DNA of 35,140 nt from NCBI GenBank assembly GCA_018398765.1, contig JAHBMJ010001022.1, positions 1 through 35,140 on the forward strand. The letters are read 5' to 3'. Below are positions 29,911 through 35,140 of the stretch, one piece after another. This DNA comes from Chromera velia. Its lineage: Eukaryota > Sar > Chromeraceae. The notes under the pieces are model-generated. The model searched no databases. It was not told the origin of the DNA and was given only the letters and a program-made list of their open reading frames with translations. Each line of letters opens with the position of its first letter. Position 1 is the stretch's first letter. The position numbers and the translations under genes are program-made.

Positions 29911-30517
29911 CCTTCTTCGGCTCCCGGTCCACAATGAATGAAACGAGCTCTCTTACATATGTCTCTTCTTCCCCGATACCTCTTTCCCCAGCTGCAGCAG
30001 TCCATCTTGCTCTACAGACCCTTTCACGAATTCCTGTTCTCTCTTTCACTCTCCCTGCCAGCGAATGAAGTTTGGATCTAAGCTGCTCTGTTCGCACGCA
30101 CGCAGACAATCGATGCACCGCATCGTCGATCACCTTTTTACCTTTGACTGCAGGACAGTGAATACAGTGTTCTTTGCAGGATCCACCGTGTCTTTTTCCC
30201 CCACCAGCACATGCTCGAAGGAGAGAAGTGAAAAGAGAACCACCAAACAAGAGAGAGCGAGGCAGAGTACGCAATTGAACTGTGTAACCCCACCCCCTTC
30301 TAACCCTCCCCCCTAAAAGCAATATGGCCAGACGCTGGTGTGATCGGTTTTCTATCTGAAAATTACTCAGTCGAGAGTTGCATGGATAGATGCCACATGA
30401 ACAGGTGAGCCTATGCTCGCCGACGGGGGAAGTCAACCATTCCGACAACCATTCTGAGGCTTCCCTTTCCCTCGCTTTCTGCCTGAGTGTCCATTTATTC
30501 GTTCTGTTTCTCCCTCT
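29879..30517 (-). CDS. LINE C-terminal extension beyond an in-frame TAG
   Basis: The reading frame of the reverse transcriptase stays open for another 212 codons after the TAG at 30518-30520, down to TGA at 29879-29881. It begins RGRNRTNKWTLRQKARER, contains a Cys-bearing stretch (LTCSCGIYPCNSRL) and ends EETYVRELVSFIVDREPKKA plus nine further residues. Such length in the same frame suggests it was once the C-terminus of the LINE protein and the TAG is a nonsense change or a read-through point. I recognise no domain in it. Confidence 0.5.
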   Translation of the reverse strand, partial: RGRNRTNKWTLRQKAREREASEWLSEWLTSPVGEHRLTCSCGIYPCNSRLSNFQIENRSHQRLAILLLGGRVRRGWGYTVQLRTLPRSLLFGGSLFTSLLRACAGGGKRHGGSCKEHCIHCPAVKGKKVIDDAVHRLSACVRTEQLRSKLHSLAGRVKERTGIRERVCRARWTAAAGERGIGEEETYVRELVSFIVDREPKKASALIEACLK

Positions 30518-33481
30518 CTAGCTTTCTTTTCTCAAAAGATCTGGTACGATTGTCTGAAGCATGTTACTGGCTGAATTGGCCCACACTGGGGTCAGCGATC
30601 TGTGCCATACATCCCAGACTGCCCGAGGAACCTCCCTTTCTGTTCTCTTTATGCTTTCTATGAAACTTCCCAACCGACAAGAAAGGATTTCTCTCATGAG
30701 ACGCACCCCAACTGAAACTAAAGTTGGCACTTTGAAAGAGTTATAGGGCAAACGGAATGTCCAGCGCACAAATCGAAGCTGCAATGCATCAAGTGCAACG
30801 ATATCTCTCTGACTTACCGGCAGGGCTTCTAGCGAGTACGTTGTCACCGGCTCGTAGAGCGCCTGCAGTAAACGAACTTTACATCGGGGGAGCAAAGGAC
30901 CTAAGGATGAACAAGTGCCCATCACTGCCCCCAAACAGCGTTCAGCACTTTCAAGTCGGTCCCTGACTAACTTTCGTGGGTCCCCTCCCTCAAACACACG
31001 ACACCCAAGGTATTTATAGCTCTCTACACATTCAACTGTCTTCCTTTCAAAAGTCACTTCCCCTTCTATTTCCCTTCTTGAGCCTGAGAGTGCGAGAACT
31101 TTTGTTTTTTTTAAATTCATTTTCAACCCATGTTCCTGAAAATAAGAGGCCAAACGGTCCAAACGCCACTGTAAGTCAGAAGAAGAGTGAGCAAAAATAA
31201 CAAGATCGTCTGCGTAACCTATGCTCTCAAGCAGTAAGTCCGCCAATCTTACCTCCTCAGGGATACGGGGTCGCTGCTCCGTTGTTTCACTCTTCTCCCT
31301 CTTCTCTCCGCATTCTCCCCCCCTCTGTCTTTCATCCGTATCTGATTCCCCATCCAAGCCGTTAATAGCTTCCCTCCCTTCAACACTCAGAGCAGAATGA
31401 ATATTATTAATAAACAAAAGAAAAAGAAGAGGAGAAAGTGGATCTCCCTGTTTTACTCCTGCACTTTCGGGAAAGACCCAATCCGACCCATCCACCCTTC
31501 CCCACACATTCATATATATAGAATGAATCATGTACACGTCCTTCTCGCTGACTCCTTCCTCTCTAAGTCTGTCAATCATTTTCTTTCTGGGTACTCGGTC
31601 AAATGCCTTGCTGAAGTCAACAAACGCTGCAAGGAGGGGTCTGTGTCTCTTCTTTGCTGAAGCCGTGAGAGCATGAAGAGCAGCTATCGCTTCCCTTGTA
31701 CCGACCCCCTTCCTGAAACCCACCTGTCGTTCATCTATATTCGTTGTGTCCCTTAACTGGCCATCCATCAACAATGCAAACAACTTTGCCAGAAGGCAGA
31801 CGATGTGTATGGGCCTCCATTCGTCACAAGAGGGAGAGACGTAACCTTTTGGAACAGGAGCGATTCGAATGAAGTTCCACTTTTCTGGCCAGAAAGAAAA
31901 AAGGAAAAAAAGATTGAAGAAAATGAAAAGAAGAAGACGAGACAGACGAGAAGAGGAAAAGCATAAATGTACCTGCGCAGGGGAGATTCTTTTGAGGCCG
32001 GCTGCCTTCTTTAGGTCGATTGCCTTCAGTATCTTCTCACATTTATCAAAAGAGAAGAAAGGTACCGGGGGGGGAGCTGGTGTTTCATCCTTCTTTTGAG
32101 GCTCCAGTCCGTCCCCACTGAACACATCGGCCCAAAAATTTGAAAACGAAAAGGCGGACGGCTTTTCTCTCTCACTCCTACTCTCTGCCTTTTTTCTCTC
32201 CCTCCTCCATTTCCATAGGGCTGCTGGGTCCTTAGCAGCTTCTTCCGCGAGTCTCTCTACCTGAAGAATGGCATACTTTCTCTTTTTTCTTGCTATCAAC
32301 TTCCCTCTCTCTCTATTTAACCTGTTCATCTTTCTCTTTGCTGTGATGCACCGCTCGTCTTCGTCCCTCCAGAGTTCCTTTTCTTCCTTCCATTCCCTTT
32401 CTGCAGATCTAACTCTCTTCTGAATCTCCCTGTATTCTTGATCTCTCCAAGGTGCGACAGCCTTTTCCTTCTTTTCACTTTTCCTCGGATGAGTTGGCTT
32501 TCGTTTTCTCTCCTTGGGTTGTGCGAGTACATGCTCCCACTGTTGGGTGAGTCTGGCTATTTGGCTTTTCAGTGGCACAGAGATAGAACAAGTGGAAGAC
32601 GGAAAGGCAGAAGGTGGTATCTGAGTATCGGGGTAGAAAGAAGGGACGGACACAAGGGGAGGGGGGAAGAGGGGAGGAGGAGGAGGCGAAGGTATGGATG
32701 GAATAGGCTTGCCTTCTTTTTTCGATTCTTGAATCCCGGCGTCCCACAACCCAGGCCAAAGCTTCCCTGCTAAATTTTTTACCGAAGTTGCCAGAGGCAT
32801 CATCTCATCATTGGTGACCGGCGTTTGCCTTCCTGGCTTCATGAAAGAAGGGGATGGGACAAAGGAAGGGTGAGGCGGCGAGTTGTCATTCGGTTTTGGT
32901 AGAGATGAGACGTTGAGAGATAGAGAAACGGCCGCATGTTCGGGGGCCGCGTCAGGCTGTAGCTCAACCCCAAAAGAATTCCACAAACCAAAAAGGGGAG
33001 GATCAACCAAAAATAAATCAATAACCGTAGCTGAGGCACCCCCTTCATAATAAGTACAAGCCCCTGTGAAGTCGACTTCAATCCCTTTCTTTTCATCTTT
33101 CCAAGACAGGCTATTCAAGGGAAGGAGGTTTGCTTTCTCACAAAAGCGAATGGCAGCTCTTCCTGGTTCGTTTATGATTGAACGACAGTCAGAGCGGCGA
33201 GACAGTCCCTCGATTGCTTCTTCCTCCTTGCCCCCCAAGATCTCTTGTAAGTCACCCGTCCCACCGATCTGTTCCCTTTCCCATGAAATTCTTTTAGGGA
33301 CCTCCTTTCCTATGTGGCAATTGAAGTCTCCTGCTAAAATGCGAAGGTCGCATAGCAGAACATCACAGACTGCATTGAGAAGCATCTCTCTCTCTACCTC
33401 TTTCGGTTCATTGTTTCTTAGTCTCTTCTCTGCCCCTGATTGGAGGAGATAAACACCGAAAATGTGCAGAGATGCATTCGC
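30518..33481 (-). CDS. LINE: end of AP endonuclease and reverse transcriptase
   Basis: Copies the element's RNA into DNA at a nicked target. The frame is open from the G9 run at 33481; the first Met is at 33385 but is not the true start. Endonuclease end: LHIFGVYLLQSGAEKRL, then LRILAGDFNCHIG (near 33330) and ATVIDLFLVDPP. A Lys/Arg-rich linker with Pro runs follows. Reverse transcriptase: FVDFSKAFDRVPRKKM (about 31590), GVKQGDPLSPLLFLLFINNI (about 31440), YADD (31205-31216), then NLKKTKVLALSG. A charged insert of about 45 residues lies before YADD. Terminates at TAG 30518-30520. Confidence 0.93.
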   Translation of the reverse strand, partial: ANASLHIFGVYLLQSGAEKRLRNNEPKEVEREMLLNAVCDVLLCDLRILAGDFNCHIGKEVPKRISWEREQIGGTGDLQEILGGKEEEAIEGLSRRSDCRSIINEPGRAAIRFCEKANLLPLNSLSWKDEKKGIEVDFTGACTYYEGGASATVIDLFLVDPPLFGLWNSFGVELQPDAAPEHAAVSLSLNVSSLPKPNDNSPPHPSFVPSPSFMKPGRQTPVTNDEMMPLATSVKNLAGKLWPGLWDAGIQESKKEGKPIPSIPSPPPPPLFPPPLVSVPSFYPDTQIPPSAFPSSTCSISVPLKSQIARLTQQWEHVLAQPKERKRKPTHPRKSEKKEKAVAPWRDQEYREIQKRVRSAEREWKEEKELWRDEDERCITAKRKMNRLNRERGKLIARKKRKYAILQVERLAEEAAKDPAALWKWRRERKKAESRSEREKPSAFSFSNFWADVFSGDGLEPQKKDETPAPPPVPFFSFDKCEKILKAIDLKKAAGLKRISPAQVHLCFSSSRLSRLLLFIFFNLFFLFSFWPEKWNFIRIAPVPKGYVSPSCDEWRPIHIVCLLAKLFALLMDGQLRDTTNIDERQVGFRKGVGTREAIAALHALTASAKKRHRPLLAAFVDFSKAFDRVPRKKMIDRLREEGVSEKDVYMIHSIYMNVWGRVDGSDWVFPESAGVKQGDPLSPLLFLLFINNIHSALSVEGREAINGLDGESDTDERQRGGECGEKREKSETTEQRPRIPEEVRLADLLLESIGYADDLVIFAHSSSDLQWRLDRLASYFQEHGLKMNLKKTKVLALSGSRREIEGEVTFERKTVECVESYKYLGCRVFEGGDPRKLVRDRLESAERCLGAVMGTCSSLGPLLPRCKVRLLQALYEPVTTYSLEALPVSQRDIVALDALQLRFVRWTFRLPYNSFKVPTLVSVGVRLMREILSCRLGSFIESIKRTEREVPRAVWDVWHRSLTPVWANSASNMLQTIVPDLLRKES

Positions 33482-34036
33482 CCCCCCCCTTCCTGGGCCG
33501 GCAAGCAGCTTTTAAGTGTCAGTTTGACCATACTGGGCCCCACCAACTCCCAAAAAGGCTTCAAACTAGCGACCAAGCATGATCGGACAAGGATACACAC
33601 CCCCCCTATTTTTACTTCCCTGTCCTTTGCTCTTTTGTGTACCCCCAGCTTTCTTCTGTACCATTCTCGATGACTGAAGTTTTTTCCTGTGTGGGTGGGT
33701 GTGTTGATTGAAGTGGTTATGTACTTCGTTTCAGTCAGGATTGCAACATCGATCCCTTCTAACCACTGGTCAAGCAATTCATTCCCGAGACGAGAATCAA
33801 GACCCCCGACATTCAGCGTAGCAATGGACAGCCTTCTTCCATTCACTGTCACGTTTCGCACGCCGGTTGCAGAGGAAGAAGATGAAGAAGAAGAAGAGAA
33901 AGAAAAAGAAGAAGAGGGAAAAGGTTCATTCTTGGAGAAAATAGAAGGAGGAGACGGTTTGAGAACCCAGTCTGGAATTGACGTGAAAGCAGAGGGGCGG
34001 GAAGAGGAAGATGAAGAGGAGGAGGAAGAGGAGGAG

Positions 34037-34068
<32 letters not shown>

Positions 34069-34123
34069 AGAAGAAGAAGGAGAAGAAGAAGAAGAAAAAG
34101 AAGAGGAAGAGGAAGAGGAAGAA

Positions 34124-34161
<38 letters not shown>

Positions 34162-35118
34162 GGAGGAAGAGGAGGAGGGAAAAGAAGACTGACATGATGA
34201 AGGAGTAGGGTGAACTGCCTTTTTGAGGTCAGTGATCGGCTTTCGTCTTCTGCCAGCCCAGAAAGCGGCTCTCATCGATTGAGGCACAAGTGAGGCCGAG
34301 ACCCATGCAGTCTTTTCCCATTCTTCCCATCTGATTTCGTATTCTCTCTTTCTTCCATTTTTTCCCCTGACAGACACAATTTCCACAATGTGAGTCATGG
34401 GGGGAGGAGCCTCGCTTCCCGCCTCGTCAGTGGCGCTGCTCTCCTCTTCTGTCTTCTCTTCTTTACAAAAGAAACCCCTGCACCCCCCCACTCCTAGTAC
34501 TCCCCCACATACATCATAGATGGGAAGACGAAAGACAGAGATAGAGGAAGCATGACTATACATATATACATCTTCCTCTTCACTTTCTGTCTGTCTGGCT
34601 GTCTGTTTAGGTGGCTTCCTATTGCTCTCCTCTCTTTCTATTTCTGCTTGCTGTATGTCTGTCTGTCTATCTACCTGCCTTGGAGGTCTGCCTCTTCGTC
34701 TCCTCCTTCCTGAGTCTGTAGGCTGCCTGTCAGTCTGTCTGCCTACCTGTCCTAAGAGTCTTTTTCCACGTCTGTTTCTTTCTGGTTCCACTGGCTGTCT
34801 GTCGGTCTGTCTATCCGCCTGTCTTGGAGGTTTTCCTCTTTGTCTGTTTCTCTTTGGTTCTTCTGGCTGTCTGTCTATCTGCCTATCTGCAGGAGAGGGA
34901 GAAGAGAAGGGTGAAGGAGAAGAAGAAGAAGAAGAAGAAGAAGAAGAAGAAGAAGAAAAAGAAGAAGAAGATGAAGAGAGACGATTCCATGGATTTCTGC
35001 ATCCCCCACGCTGGCTAGGTATGCATCCGATGCAAGCCCTTTGAGCAGCTACACAAGGGCAGCCTCTACTGTACCCTGTTCTCCCTGGTCTGGCTAAACA
35101 AAGACACCTACATGTCAT
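33418..35118 (-). CDS. LINE: N-terminal region and start of AP endonuclease
   Basis: 566 codons from the Met at 35118; the frame is open to the window edge, so the real start may lie outside. In order: Cys-rich motif (C at residues 3, 5, 7, 20, 22, 29, 32, 40), a short Ser run, four or five degenerate 24-25-residue repeats built on DRQTDRQ and basic R-G-(R/K)-PP cores like AT-hooks, a chromodomain-like segment with GRKREYEIRWEEWEKTAWV (34243-34402), a long poly-Ser tract (about 33990-34190), then RLSIATLNVGGLDSRLGNEL and AILTETKY, the start of the AP endonuclease. After the G9 run this frame soon stops (33418), and the endonuclease continues in the neighbouring frame. Confidence 0.88.
33860..34190. 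repeat. GAA/GAG trinucleotide tract (poly-Ser on minus strand)
   Basis: Imperfect GAA/GAG repeats on the + strand, densest at 34000-34186. In the LINE frame on the minus strand they read TCC/TCT/TTC and give a long Ser tract with a few Phe. Confidence 0.9.
34560..34890 (-). repeat. Degenerate coding tandem repeat in the LINE
   Basis: On the + strand the words CTGTCTGTCT and CTGTCGGTCTGTCTATC recur about every 70-75 bases (near 34585, 34655, 34725, 34795, 34865). On the minus strand they encode the DRQTDRQ repeats of the N-terminal region. Confidence 0.8.
34915..34975. repeat. (GAA)n microsatellite
   Basis: About 20 GAA units with few changes; on the minus strand this is the short Ser run following the Cys-rich motif. 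Confidence 0.9.
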
Positions 35119-35126
35119 ATTGCCAT

Positions 35127-35140
35127 CCCCCCCCCCCCCC
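35127..35140. repeat. C14 homopolymer at the window edge
   Basis: Fourteen C residues run to the last base. The run may be longer outside the window or mark a contig break. Confidence 0.8.

Larger units (their letters stand above)
29636..35140 (-). mobile_element. Non-LTR retrotransposon (LINE) with AP endonuclease, 5' end outside window
   Basis: Minus-strand element of at least 5.5 kb. From its 5' side: Cys-rich motif, AT-hook-like repeats, chromodomain-like segment, poly-Ser, AP-type endonuclease, reverse transcriptase with YADD, and a C-terminal extension, ending in a T-rich run on the + strand (29636-29652) that would be its A-rich tail. The APE plus RT order places it among APE-class LINEs; I cannot assign a clade. 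Coding is interrupted by one frame change at a G9 run (33481-33489) and one TAG (30518-30520), so the copy is probably dead but recent enough to be readable. The left edge could instead be the 40-bp repeat pair near 29827. Confidence 0.9.

Noticed and set aside
33689-34192. Glu-rich + strand ORF
   Set aside because: It is the complement of the LINE poly-Ser and endonuclease coding region; the Glu run is only the GAA/GAG repeat read on the other strand.

Overview
The window looks like nuclear DNA of an intron-rich, flagellated protist. A photosynthetic alveolate of the Chromera/Vitrella type is my best guess: exons are long and loaded with low-complexity protein, introns are pyrimidine-rich and 180-440 bp long, and decayed retroelements are dense. 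The lineage call is inference; no rRNA or organelle marker is present.

Left half (1-16742, + strand): the 3' part of one gene, an axonemal-type dynein heavy chain. Eleven exons can be placed, with all ten intron phases consistent and an unbroken frame of 4491 codons from the stalk to the C-terminus. The order is stalk helix CC1, microtubule-binding domain, stalk helix CC2, AAA5, AAA6 and the C-terminal domain, ending in the family-typical 'W-x-RRGVAL' tail and a TAA. The same stretch is about 1500 residues in ordinary dyneins, so this one is about three times too long. The excess is Ser/Gly/Pro/Ala-rich, probably disordered insertions between the conserved motifs, and these are rich in R-R-x-S/T sites. 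Eight of its ten introns start GTC(A/G)G(C/T) rather than GT(A/G)AG.

Middle (16743-23720): an AT-rich spacer with two adjacent perfect hairpins, a minisatellite with a 33-bp unit (18751-18960), one doubtful ORF, and a second, different 33-bp minisatellite (20161-20312 and 23228-23337). The second array is split by a small LTR element (20313-23216, + strand) that has a primer-binding site and polypurine tract but no recognisable reverse transcriptase.

Right part (23720-35140): a decayed Ty3/Gypsy-type LTR element on the minus strand (23720-29635, 337-bp LTRs, gag zinc knuckle, protease, RT/RNase H, integrase, chromodomain-like end). It directly abuts the T-rich 3' tail of a non-LTR retrotransposon (LINE), also on the minus strand, that runs past the right edge. 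The LINE has an unusual N-terminus (Cys-rich motif, AT-hook-like tandem repeats, chromodomain-like segment, long poly-Ser tract) ahead of an AP endonuclease and a YADD reverse transcriptase. It carries one frame change at a G9 run and one in-frame TAG. Both LTR pairs differ by about 8%, almost entirely by transitions. No tRNA or rRNA gene, CRISPR array or complete small host gene was found.
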